From the NCBI RefSeq assembly GCF_021441885.1, contig NZ_CP090439.1, positions 1,178,001-1,242,000 of the forward strand: a stretch of DNA of 64,000 nucleotides, given 5' to 3'. This document shows, one piece after another, positions 26,834 through 34,482 of this stretch (its first letter is position 1; each line of letters begins with the position of its first letter). Both the position numbers and the translations under genes were made by a program. The notes beneath the pieces are model-generated. The model ran no database searches, was not told where the DNA came from, and saw only the letters and a program-made list of their open reading frames with translations. The stretch is from Vibrio maritimus. GTDB taxonomy: Bacteria > Pseudomonadota > Gammaproteobacteria > Enterobacterales > Vibrionaceae.

Positions 26834-27571
26834 GTGGCCGTTAAAAAACGACGTACAGAGAATGTTGCGTCTTCAATAAAGAAGTGGATTGTGGAGCAGA
26901 AGCTTCAGCCGGGTGATCGTTTACCTAATGAAGCAGAAGTTATGGAAATGTTTGATGCATCAAAAAGCACGGTGCGTGAAGCAATGCGACTGTTGGACGC
27001 TCAAGGGTTACTTCAGACAAAAACGGGTCCCAAAGGAGGCGTCTTTGTTTCTGAAGTTTCAGAATCCAAAGCACATATGTTACTCAGTAATTATCTGTTT
27101 TTTAGAGAATCTTCGATTGATGACCTATATCAGATTCGATTGGCACTTGAACCGCAACTAGCAGCCTCCTTAGCTGGGAAATTGTCAGTAACGCAATTGA
27201 AACAACTGAAAAACCAGACTAACAAGTACGCTGAGCCACCAAAAGATATCTTTGAAGAGAGGGAACACCACCTAGCTTCGATTGAGTTTCACCGAATTTT
27301 GGCTGATTATTCGTCGAATGAATTGCTCAAGCTCGTGGTTCGTTTTACTGCTCAGATGTTGTCGGATATGACCATATATCGAAAGCTTTATGAACCAGAA
27401 AACTACGATCTGTGGAAGACGGGTTTAGACAGCCAAGTTGCATTGATAGACGCTTTGCGAGTGGGTGACTCGGAAATGGCATACAGAGTCATGCAAAAAC
27501 ATATGAAGACAGCACTTAAGTTAATGAAAGTACAGGAAGTTGAAATGGAGAACCGCTTCCTGGATGAATAA
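26834..27571 (+). CDS. FadR-subfamily GntR transcriptional regulator (FCD domain)
   Basis: DNA-binding regulator with an N-terminal winged helix (PGDRLPNEAEVMEMFDASKS then TVREAMRLLDAQGLLQ) and an all-helical FCD effector domain (residues about 85-220), with metal-site-like acidic and histidine residues in IRLALEPQLAA and IEFHRILADYS. The frame is open from GTG at 26747; I prefer GTG at 26834 (AVKKRRTENVASSIKKW) because AGAGGTGG lies a few bases ahead and the upstream part is not typical, giving 246 residues. Divergent from the amidohydrolase operon across two identical palindromes, so it probably controls that operon. Effector unknown. Confidence 0.85.
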   Translation: MAVKKRRTENVASSIKKWIVEQKLQPGDRLPNEAEVMEMFDASKSTVREAMRLLDAQGLLQTKTGPKGGVFVSEVSESKAHMLLSNYLFFRESSIDDLYQIRLALEPQLAASLAGKLSVTQLKQLKNQTNKYAEPPKDIFEEREHHLASIEFHRILADYSSNELLKLVVRFTAQMLSDMTIYRKLYEPENYDLWKTGLDSQVALIDALRVGDSEMAYRVMQKHMKTALKLMKVQEVEMENRFLDE

Positions 27572-27586
27572 GAGTCATCATGACTC
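27572..27586. repeat. Palindrome after the GntR gene
   Basis: GAGTCA-TCA-TGACTC, perfect arms, directly after the regulator stop. A related inverted repeat, TGAGTC-TAAAT-GACTCA, lies at 27616-27632. Neither has a T-run, so they look more like protein sites than terminators. Confidence 0.45.
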
Positions 27587-27615
27587 GATAGTGGTTAAAT
27601 GAATGGTTTTATTTG

Positions 27616-27704
27616 TGAGTCTAAATGACTCATTTGGTTGTTAATTTATTGTTTAAACTCATTTAAATCAGATAGATAAAAATTGGCATGCGAAATGCTA
27701 TAAG
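27616..27704 (+). promoter_or_regulatory. Probable hcp promoter region with inverted repeats
   Basis: Holds TGAGTC-TAAAT-GACTCA (27616-27632), the FNR-like but degenerate TTTAAA-CTCA-TTTAAA (27652-27667), and an extended -10 TGCTATAAG (27696-27704) about 70 bases before the hcp ATG. Hcp genes are commonly controlled by FNR and NsrR; I cannot match either consensus well, so the regulator is open. Confidence 0.4.
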
Positions 27705-27770
27705 GGCTTCAGGAAATAATCAGCTTTGGCTAAGTACCAAAGCACGACTTAAAATACTGGAGTCCTTATT

Positions 27771-29432
27771 ATGTTCTGTATTCAATGCGAGCAAACTATT
27801 CAAACCCCTGTCTCTAAGGGGTGTTCATACACACAAGGTATGTGTGGCAAAACGTCAGAAGTCTCCGACCTACAAGACGTATTAGTGTATACCCTGCAGG
27901 GTGTTTCATTCTGGGCTGACCAAGGTCGTAAATTTGGTATTGTTGACCAAGAAATTGACCAGTGGGCGCCGAGAGCCTTCTTCTCTACACTAACTAATGT
28001 TAACTTCGACCCAGAGCGTATCATCGAGCTCTCTAATCTAGCGGCGCAATATAAAGCTCGCCTTCAGCAGCAAGTACAAGCGGCATCTCTGGTTAAAGGT
28101 ATTGCCATCGATGAGCTATCTCCTGCGGCGAAATTTGAGCTACCAACAACAAAAGAAGCACTACTAGAGTTTGCCCCTACCGCAGCAGTCAACCGTGGTC
28201 ATGACAGCCTACACGAGGATGTGATTGGTCTGCGTTTACTTTGCCTCTATGGTCTAAAAGGCGCAGCAGCATACCTTGAGCACGCGCGCGTGTTGTCTCA
28301 GACCGACGAAGCTGTGTATGGTGAGTATCATCAAATCATGGCTTGGCTAGGCACTGACCCCGTTGACCTTGAGCCACTGCTTAATACCTCGATGCAGATT
28401 GGTTTAATGAACTACAAAATCATGGAGATGCTCGATAAAGGTGAAACTGACACCTTTGGTCATCCTGAGCCAACGCAAGTGAATGTAAAGACTGTTAAAG
28501 GCAAGTGTATCCTTGTGTCTGGTCATGACCTGCATGATTTAGAGAAGATCCTTCAGCAAACCGAAGGCTTGGGCATTAATGTCTACACCAACGGTGAGAT
28601 GCTGCCTGCTCACGCTTACCCTGAGCTTAAAAAATACCCACACCTTGTTGGTAACTATGGTAGTGCTTGGCAAAACCAGCAGAAGGAGTTCGCGAACTTC
28701 CCTGGTGCGATTGTGATGACCTCCAACTGCCTGCTCAACCCGAACGTCGGTCAATACGCCGACCGCTTGTTTACGCGCAGTATCGTAGGTTGGCCGGGTG
28801 TTGCTCACATTGAAGGTGATGATTTCAAACAAGTGATCGACTGTGCGTTGGCTCAAGATGGCTTCCAGCATGACGAAATCGAACACATGATCACGGTTGG
28901 TTTTGGTCGTAATGCGTTGATGCAAGCAGCTCCAGCAGTAGTAGAGCAAGTGAAAGCGGGTGCGATTAAGCACTTCTTCCTAGTCGGCGGTTGTGATGGC
29001 GACAAATCTGAGCGCAGCTATTACACAGACTTTACTGCTCAGGCGCCAGAAGACAGCGTTATTTTGACTTTGGCTTGTGGTAAGTTCCGCTTTAATAAAA
29101 ATCAGTTTGGCGACATTAACGGCATCCCGCGTCTGTTGGATGTTGGTCAATGTAATGATGCTTATTCAGCAATCCAACTCGCACTTGCTCTCGCAAACGA
29201 GTTCGATTGTGATATCAACGAACTGCCTCTAACACTGGTGCTTTCTTGGTTCGAGCAAAAGGCGATCGTGATTCTACTGACCTTGTTAGCACTGGGTGTG
29301 AAAGGTATTTATACCGGTCCAACAGCGCCTGCATTCCTAACCGATAACCTAATGGGCATTCTGCAAGATAAGTTCGACATGCGCGGTATTACAACCGTGG
29401 AAGAGGACTTAAAAACGATTCTGGCAGCGTAA
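27771..29432 (+). CDS. hcp: Hydroxylamine reductase / hybrid cluster protein
   Basis: Cytoplasmic Fe-S protein with a hybrid [4Fe-2S-2O] cluster; known as a nitric oxide reductase and S-nitrosylase under anaerobic nitrosative stress. The N-terminal cysteines C3, C6, C18 and C25 show the C-x2-C-x11-C-x6-C spacing of the enterobacterial type. Later hybrid-cluster ligands are seen in NRGHDSLHED, TSNCLLNP, GGCDGDKSERSYY, ILTLACGKFRFN and LDVGQCNDAYSA. Length 553 residues. GGAG is eight bases before the ATG. Followed by its reductase gene hcr after a terminator-like hairpin. Confidence 0.96.
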   Translation: MFCIQCEQTIQTPVSKGCSYTQGMCGKTSEVSDLQDVLVYTLQGVSFWADQGRKFGIVDQEIDQWAPRAFFSTLTNVNFDPERIIELSNLAAQYKARLQQQVQAASLVKGIAIDELSPAAKFELPTTKEALLEFAPTAAVNRGHDSLHEDVIGLRLLCLYGLKGAAAYLEHARVLSQTDEAVYGEYHQIMAWLGTDPVDLEPLLNTSMQIGLMNYKIMEMLDKGETDTFGHPEPTQVNVKTVKGKCILVSGHDLHDLEKILQQTEGLGINVYTNGEMLPAHAYPELKKYPHLVGNYGSAWQNQQKEFANFPGAIVMTSNCLLNPNVGQYADRLFTRSIVGWPGVAHIEGDDFKQVIDCALAQDGFQHDEIEHMITVGFGRNALMQAAPAVVEQVKAGAIKHFFLVGGCDGDKSERSYYTDFTAQAPEDSVILTLACGKFRFNKNQFGDINGIPRLLDVGQCNDAYSAIQLALALANEFDCDINELPLTLVLSWFEQKAIVILLTLLALGVKGIYTGPTAPAFLTDNLMGILQDKFDMRGITTVEEDLKTILAA

Positions 29433-29444
29433 ACGTAGGTGACG

Positions 29445-29470
29445 GAAATGACGCCTTTAGGCGTCATTTC
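29445..29470 (+). terminator. Hairpin between hcp and hcr
   Basis: Perfect 11-bp stem GAAATGACGCC / GGCGTCATTTC with a TTTA loop, followed by TTTATT. As hcr begins 18 bases later with no clear promoter, this probably lowers rather than blocks hcr expression. Confidence 0.75.
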
Positions 29471-29488
29471 TTTATTAGGAGAAGCAAA

Positions 29489-30508
29489 ATGGCATGGTCT
29501 GATTCAGAGACAATTCAACTAACCTGCACCAAGAAATGGTTTGAGACGCCAGATTCGGTGTCATTCGAGCTATCGAGTGACTCTGAGCAAGGTTCGTTCG
29601 ACTTCAAGGCAGGACAGTTTTCTTCACTTGGTTTTGATATCGATGGAAACAAGACGTTTCGCGCCTATTCGATCAGCTCAGTACCAGGTGAACAACGTCT
29701 TAAGTTTACTGTTAAGCGTGTCCCTAACGGTTTGGTCTCTAACCATATTGTTGACAGTCTAGCGGTGGGAAACAAGGTAGATGCGCAAGCACCGGTTGGG
29801 CAGTTTAATAATGTCGATTGTGTTCCGAAACAGAAAGTGCTGATGCTGAGTGCTGGCTGTGGTGTGACACCTATTATGTCGATGGTTGACCAGTGGCTGG
29901 TGCAAGATGCAAATATTGATATTGAGTTCTTTCACCTCGCCAAGAGTAAGCAAGACGCTATCTATTTTGACAGGCTTGTGGAGCTAAACCGCTCGGTGGA
30001 TCATTTTAATCTCAACATGCTGCTTGAAGACAATGCTGGGACGACCTTTCCACAAGGCATGATAAGCCTCGAGTGGATTAATAAGTTGGTGGCGGATTTT
30101 CGAGATCGCACCGTCTATTTGTGTGGCCCTACAGGCTTCATGGAAGCGGTCAAGTCAGCACTCGAAGAAGCACAATTTGATATGTCGCAGTTCCATCAAG
30201 AAAGCTTTACTCCTACCCAGGTGAATACTGATGTGGGAGAAAGCGTGGTAAAAGTTGCAGTGCCAGATTTCGGTATGGAACTGGAAGCGGATGAAGGTAG
30301 CTTGCTGATCGATGCGCTCGAGAAAGGTGGAGTGCCTGTCATCGCGGCGTGCCGAAGTGGCATCTGTGGTTCGTGCAAGTGCAAAGTGAAGGTTGGTCAG
30401 GTTGAGTCTACAAGCTTTGAAACCTTATCAGATGAAGATAGAGCGAATGGCTATGTGTTGGCATGTTCGAGTACTATCAAGTCCGATGTAGAGGTAAGCC
30501 TTAACTAG
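29489..30508 (+). CDS. hcr: NADH oxidoreductase Hcr (Hcp reductase)
   Basis: Flavoprotein that passes electrons from NADH to Hcp. The FAD domain is residues about 1-100 with RAYSISSVPG; the NAD domain follows with MLSAGCGVTPIMSMVDQW and YLCGPTGFMEAVK; a C-terminal plant-type [2Fe-2S] domain (about 255-339) has CRSGICGSCKCKV and a last cysteine in YVLACSS. Length 339 residues. TTAGGAG lies seven bases before the ATG. Close spacing to hcp supports a shared transcript. Confidence 0.94.
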   Translation: MAWSDSETIQLTCTKKWFETPDSVSFELSSDSEQGSFDFKAGQFSSLGFDIDGNKTFRAYSISSVPGEQRLKFTVKRVPNGLVSNHIVDSLAVGNKVDAQAPVGQFNNVDCVPKQKVLMLSAGCGVTPIMSMVDQWLVQDANIDIEFFHLAKSKQDAIYFDRLVELNRSVDHFNLNMLLEDNAGTTFPQGMISLEWINKLVADFRDRTVYLCGPTGFMEAVKSALEEAQFDMSQFHQESFTPTQVNTDVGESVVKVAVPDFGMELEADEGSLLIDALEKGGVPVIAACRSGICGSCKCKVKVGQVESTSFETLSDEDRANGYVLACSSTIKSDVEVSLN

Positions 30509-30527
30509 TACCTGGCTAAGATTGACT

Positions 30528-30550
30528 AAAGGCGCGAGTTAAGCGCCTTT
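30528..30550 (+). terminator. Terminator after hcr
   Basis: AAAGGCGC / GCGCCTTT stem with a 7-nt loop, continuing into TTTTG; 19 bases after the hcr stop. Confidence 0.85.
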
Positions 30551-30582
30551 TTTGTCCCTGCGTTTAAACGAGAAGCATTGGG

Positions 30583-31905
30583 TTATCGGAAGTTAAACAA
30601 CTCTGAGTGGAACATTGAAGTGTCAAGTTTTAGTGTTTTGAGCTGTGTTAGCAGGGCATCTTTAAACCCCACAGGACCACAAAACCAGATGCTGCGCTCC
30701 GCCAAATCAGGGTGTTTTTGGTGTATCTGCTCGATAGACAAAAACGGTTTAAGTCGATTGTCGATGACATGAAACTCGACGTTTGCTTTGGCAGCCGCGA
30801 TCTCCATCTCCTCAATCAAGGCTTTTGAGGGCGCTTGGGTACAATAGTAGAACACGACGTTGCCATTAGACTTCGATGTCGCGAGCTCCTCCAGACGCGC
30901 TTTAAACGCCGCGCAGCCTATGCCTCCTGCAATCCAAATCTGTTTTCTGTTGTCGTTGAAATCAAATCGGCCATAAGGTCCTTCCACTTCGACTTGTTGA
31001 CCTACGGACACTTGGTTCTGAATGTCGGAGGTAAAGTCTCCTAATGCTTTGACCAAAAAGCCCACTTGCTGATTTCCCTTATCGAACGACGCGATGGTAA
31101 AAGGGTGAGGCTCTTCATCACCAAGTTTTATAAACGCAAATTGACCGGATTGATGCCCTTTCCAAGATGGAAGTTGTGCCACCACCTCAGTCGTCGAGTT
31201 CTCTTCGTTGAAGTGGACGTCGACAATCGAGCCTACGTGCTTGCGGCTGTTTCCAATCTTTCCTAATAAGCTCCACAACGCGGCGATAACGCCCGTTAAA
31301 ACGATAACAACAGTAATTGGTGTGATCGCATTATCCCAATACGCGTGTTTCAACAATACAAGTGAGTGGTAGCCAATGACGACGAACGCAATGGCCATCA
31401 ACTTGTGCGTCCATTTAAACACCTTGTATTTTACTGGAGTAAACAGCGCTAATAACGTAAGAGCAATAAACAGATACAGCATCCATTCTCCCATGGCTTC
31501 AGCGCTGCCGCGAAGTGGTTGAATCACAGCATAAAGTGAGTCTGGGTCGATCGAGGCCGGTGAACCGCGTTGCGGACGCTCCATATAGCCAGCGCTAACG
31601 AGCTGTTTCGGCACAATAGCTAAAAGCCAGTGCACTGCGCCTATGATGACGCCATATATCGCTGTCCACTTGTGTAGACGATATGATTTATCTAACCCTC
31701 GAGTAAGATTTTCAAGGACGGGAAGTCGCAGTGCCAGCAACATGGTAAGGGTCAGAAGCAATACTGAAACGATTCCAGTGAGTTGTAGTAATGCGCTTCG
31801 CCACGGCATAAAGCTCTCATTGTCTAGCAATGAGGGCTCGGCTTGAAACCAGATAAAGGTGACCACAAACACGAGGGCGAGCACCATAGAATAGAGTTTT
31901 TTCAT
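30583..31905 (-). CDS. Ferric-reductase-like membrane flavoprotein
   Basis: Membrane protein of the ferric reductase/NADPH-oxidase group, 440 residues. The N-terminal half has about six helices with haem-ligand-type histidines (YRLHKWTAIYGVIIGAVHWLL and KWTHKLMAIAFVVIGYHSLV; key H residues), then an FAD domain with EPHPFTIASFDKG and an NAD domain with IWIAGGIGCAAFKARLEELA, ending IWFCGPVGFKDALL. It moves electrons across the inner membrane to an unknown acceptor, perhaps Fe(III) or a periplasmic partner. ACAGGAG precedes the ATG by seven bases. Single gene; two direct repeats lie in its upstream region. Confidence 0.88.
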   Translation of the reverse strand: MKKLYSMVLALVFVVTFIWFQAEPSLLDNESFMPWRSALLQLTGIVSVLLLTLTMLLALRLPVLENLTRGLDKSYRLHKWTAIYGVIIGAVHWLLAIVPKQLVSAGYMERPQRGSPASIDPDSLYAVIQPLRGSAEAMGEWMLYLFIALTLLALFTPVKYKVFKWTHKLMAIAFVVIGYHSLVLLKHAYWDNAITPITVVIVLTGVIAALWSLLGKIGNSRKHVGSIVDVHFNEENSTTEVVAQLPSWKGHQSGQFAFIKLGDEEPHPFTIASFDKGNQQVGFLVKALGDFTSDIQNQVSVGQQVEVEGPYGRFDFNDNRKQIWIAGGIGCAAFKARLEELATSKSNGNVVFYYCTQAPSKALIEEMEIAAAKANVEFHVIDNRLKPFLSIEQIHQKHPDLAERSIWFCGPVGFKDALLTQLKTLKLDTSMFHSELFNFR

Positions 31906-31937
31906 AATAACGCTCCTGTTGAGCTTTAACTCTACTC

Positions 31938-31976
31938 CATGCTATGTAAGGCAACGTCATGCTAGGTAAATCAATG
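31938..31976. promoter_or_regulatory. Direct repeats upstream of the ferric-reductase-like gene
   Basis: CATGCTATGTAAGGCAACG (31938-31956) and CATGCTAGGTAAATCAATG (31958-31976) share 15 of 19 bases with a 20-bp period, on one face of the helix. This is the layout of OmpR/PhoB-type response-regulator boxes. They lie 33-71 bases before the ATG. The regulator is unknown. Confidence 0.5.
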
Positions 31977-32073
31977 TAAATGCTTGAGCTAGGTTGGCTT
32001 TAGCGAGGTTTAATCACTATTCATCTCATCTCTAGGTTAGGATTAAACAATATCAGCTAAAGTGCATATTAAA

Positions 32074-32919
32074 ATGAAAAAACTGCTGTCTATTCAAAGC
32101 CTAATAATTATGTTCTGTTTGTCATTAACTCTGATTCCGGTGTTCTACAAAGTTGATAAACCAGGTATGAGGTTGCCAAAGTGTTCGATGGGAGAGCTTG
32201 TCGAAACGCCGATTTTTTTCTTTGTGTCGAAAACCGTGATTGAGAACTATGGTCTAGATGAGGTCACGAGTGAGATTGAGCGCTCAGTAAGAAAAAGTAA
32301 CGTCATCATGAAAAACTCTTGCATACCGATGAAGCGAAGCGTAGCTGAGGTTTCAGTGGTGGATTTTAGTGGTAGAGCTCTGTTTGATATCGACAAGATT
32401 AGGGAAGATTTGGCTGAGCTGATTGGAGAAGAAAAACATCGATACATTGAATCTTCCCCGAATCATTTTTATGGCGTCATCCTAGCGGACGACGATGGTT
32501 ATTTTGAGGAATACACCATTGGCACGACCAACCCTGATGTAAATAGCCAGTTCTTTTTGTTGTCTGAACACGCTGACGAGTACACGCTAGAGCATGAATT
32601 AGGGCATTTATCTTGGGCTTGGCACGATGACCGTTCTTGGTTCAAGGTCCTAGATGAAACTTTAGAAAAGCATACCTCAGACATGAATAAAGACAGGTTG
32701 AAGCCCTATGCGCGAGGGTATCAGTGTGGCGGTGCGGGCACCATAATGAGTTATGAGTCCGAGCTGCTCTCAATTTACTCCAGCCCTGAGATTACCAACA
32801 ATGGCAGAGCTTGTGGTGACCCTTTACATGCAGATAATGCCCGCCAACTTAGAGAGTTTGCAGAAGCGCTGCGAGTTAAACTTCAAGCTATTCAGGTATC
32901 AACGGAAAGCTCATCCTAG
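32074..32919 (+). CDS. Metzincin-like zinc metalloprotease
   Basis: A 281-residue probable secreted or membrane-anchored protease; residues 1-24 form a hydrophobic signal. The zinc site is HELGHLSWAWHD (first His at about 174): it keeps HExxHxxxxxHD of reprolysin-type metzincins, but the usual glycine of HExxHxxG is tryptophan. A Met-turn follows, TIMSY, about 45 residues later, then YSSPEITNNG and HADNARQLREFA, as in bacterial M12-like peptidases. A GTG start four codons earlier is possible. No strong Shine-Dalgarno. The 3' end overlaps a convergent small membrane gene. Substrate unknown. Confidence 0.78.
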   Translation: MKKLLSIQSLIIMFCLSLTLIPVFYKVDKPGMRLPKCSMGELVETPIFFFVSKTVIENYGLDEVTSEIERSVRKSNVIMKNSCIPMKRSVAEVSVVDFSGRALFDIDKIREDLAELIGEEKHRYIESSPNHFYGVILADDDGYFEEYTIGTTNPDVNSQFFLLSEHADEYTLEHELGHLSWAWHDDRSWFKVLDETLEKHTSDMNKDRLKPYARGYQCGGAGTIMSYESELLSIYSSPEITNNGRACGDPLHADNARQLREFAEALRVKLQAIQVSTESSS

Positions 32920-33235
32920 TCAGTACAACAAGCGTTATGACGATGCAATAGAGGGCAATCAAAGACAGTGCTGCGTTTGTAGGGTGAAGTTTGACGTACC
33001 AAAGCCTGATGTAAAACAGAGCGACCGAAGCGCCCAGTAAAAAGACGAGCTCAACAAGATTGCCCAAGCTTTGTGCGCCAATTCCTGACGTCGCAAGCAG
33101 TGACCATGTAGCGAATACACTAAGCGGTAGAAATGCGTCCCCGAAGCTCAACTGACCTCTCTGGTAGGCGCGAACCCCGCCAGGAAAAGCGATTAAGTAA
33201 TATAGACTTAGAAAGAAAGTGAAGAAAACGACCAA
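32888..33235 (-). CDS. Small membrane protein of unknown function
   Basis: A 115-residue protein with four hydrophobic helices (FFTFFLSLYYLIAFPGG, FLPLSVFATWSLLATSG, LVELVFLLGASVALFYI, and ALSLIALYCIVITLVVL). I do not recognise the family. The frame opens at TTG 33265; GGGGGAG five bases ahead of TTG 33235 makes that start better. Its last 32 bases overlap the protease gene on the other strand, so the two are convergent. No neighbour gives a clue to its job. Confidence 0.55.
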   Translation of the reverse strand: MVVFFTFFLSLYYLIAFPGGVRAYQRGQLSFGDAFLPLSVFATWSLLATSGIGAQSLGNLVELVFLLGASVALFYIRLWYVKLHPTNAALSLIALYCIVITLVVLTRMSFPLIPE

Positions 33236-33354
33236 CGCGACTCCCCCAAAAAGTGGACTCGTCAATTATTGCACGGGCGTGCAGTTATATCCGTGGAAAA
33301 CTGTCGTAGGTTTGTATGGAATTTGAACTGTGGGGTTGGGAAATGTACAGAAGA

Positions 33355-33387
33355 AGTGATGAATGCCTATAAACGGCACTCATCACT
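33355..33387 (-). terminator. Terminator of azoR
   Basis: AGTGATGAATGCC / GGCACTCATCACT, 13 bp with one mismatch and a 7-nt loop, 18 bases after the azoR stop. Confidence 0.7.
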
Positions 33388-33404
33388 CTATTTTGTCTAC
33401 GCGA

Positions 33405-33986
33405 TTACACGAGTGGAGCAAGTGCTTCCAGTGCTGACGCGCGATTCTCTGCTGCTGGCTCATCACCCATGTTGAGTGCTTCAGCGTATACGAACTCAAC
33501 ATCAGTCATGCCAAGGAAGCCAAGAATCGTTGCAAGGTAATCATGCATACTGTCGCGAGGCGTGTCTTTGTGAATGCCGCCACGAGTGGTGACTACAACA
33601 ACCTTTTTGTCTTTGATCAGACCAACCGGACCTGTCTCTGTGTACTTAAATGTCACGCCAGCACGAGCAATGAGATCGAAATAGTTTTTTAGCTGCGTAG
33701 GGATCATAAAGTTGTACATCGGTGCTGCGATGACCACTTTTTCAGCGTTCTGAAGCTCTGTGATTAGCTCGTCAGACAGTTTAACAATTGCTTTAAGCTC
33801 ATCGCTTAGGTCGTCGCCAGTGCTTCGCAATGCGGTTGCTACTGCCATATCCAAAACAGGAACAGGCTCTGCTGCGAGATCGCGAATAGTAACGTTGGAT
33901 TTACCTTCAATCGCTTGCTCAATAATCTGGTTAGATTGTGAGTAGTCGCCAAGAATGCTCGATTTCAAAACAAGTGTATTAGACAT
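33405..33986 (-). CDS. azoR: FMN-dependent NADH-azoreductase
   Basis: Flavodoxin-fold quinone/azo reductase that uses NADH for two-electron reduction of quinones and azo dyes, probably against quinone or electrophile stress. Seen: VLKSSILGDYSQSNQI for the FMN phosphate, APMYNFMIPTQLKNYFDLI with the FMN-binding MYNF, and VVVTTRGGIHKDTP. Length 193 residues is usual. AGGATAACCCC precedes the ATG. Divergent from a small membrane-protein gene; a LysR gene is close by. Confidence 0.93.
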   Translation of the reverse strand: MSNTLVLKSSILGDYSQSNQIIEQAIEGKSNVTIRDLAAEPVPVLDMAVATALRSTGDDLSDELKAIVKLSDELITELQNAEKVVIAAPMYNFMIPTQLKNYFDLIARAGVTFKYTETGPVGLIKDKKVVVVTTRGGIHKDTPRDSMHDYLATILGFLGMTDVEFVYAEALNMGDEPAAENRASALEALAPLV

Positions 33987-34087
33987 GGGGTTATCCTCTT
34001 TAATGAAAGCATTGCTCGCTTTCCTATCAATGTGCCCAGTTTAGATGTGAGATAGAGAACTGATAAGCCGCTTTGTTTGAGTATCTA

Positions 34088-34104
34088 GTTCGAAAAAATC
34101 GAAC
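34088..34104. promoter_or_regulatory. Inverted repeat between azoR and the 78-residue gene
   Basis: GTTCGA-AAAAA-TCGAAC, perfect arms, about 100 bases before each gene. It has the T-N11-A style of LysR sites, so the LysR protein at 34483 is a candidate binder. Confidence 0.4.
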
Positions 34105-34191
34105 AAGAAAATAACCACATAAAAAGTGGCATTATTAATGCAGCAACTTACAAAGAATCTTTGAACTTACCATATCTATCAGGAGTATCTT

Positions 34192-34428
34192 ATGGCGAAA
34201 TGGTTTCCAATTCTTACGGTGATGTCTTTGTTGGTAGCGCTAATTGTTGGTGTTGCAGTGTATTTTACTGGCATGCAAGTGATTGTAAATACAGCACTTG
34301 AATGGAAGAATAGCTGGTTTGTTATTGCTGTTCAGTCGGCATGGTTCTTCTCTTGTCTCTTTGCTGCTATCTATGGTTTAGAGCTTCTTTTTGCTAAGGC
34401 GAAGTTGCACTTTACTAGTGCTGCATGA
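34192..34428 (+). CDS. Small two-helix membrane protein of unknown function
   Basis: A 78-residue protein with two hydrophobic segments (about 4-27, ILTVMSLLVALIVGVAVYF, and 43-68, VIAVQSAWFFSCLFAAIYGL). AGGAGTATCTT precedes the ATG, an excellent Shine-Dalgarno, which supports real expression. I do not recognise the family. It is divergent from azoR and convergent with the LysR gene. Confidence 0.7.
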   Translation: MAKWFPILTVMSLLVALIVGVAVYFTGMQVIVNTALEWKNSWFVIAVQSAWFFSCLFAAIYGLELLFAKAKLHFTSAA

Positions 34429-34482
34429 CCCAGTATTGAGCATGAGTTTAGAGGGATTACTTACTCATTGGATCGGGAGCCA

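Noticed and set aside
27652..27667. FNR box before hcp
   Set aside because: TTTAAA-CTCA-TTTAAA lacks the G and C of TTGAT-N4-ATCAA and its distance to the -10 box is about ten bases too long.
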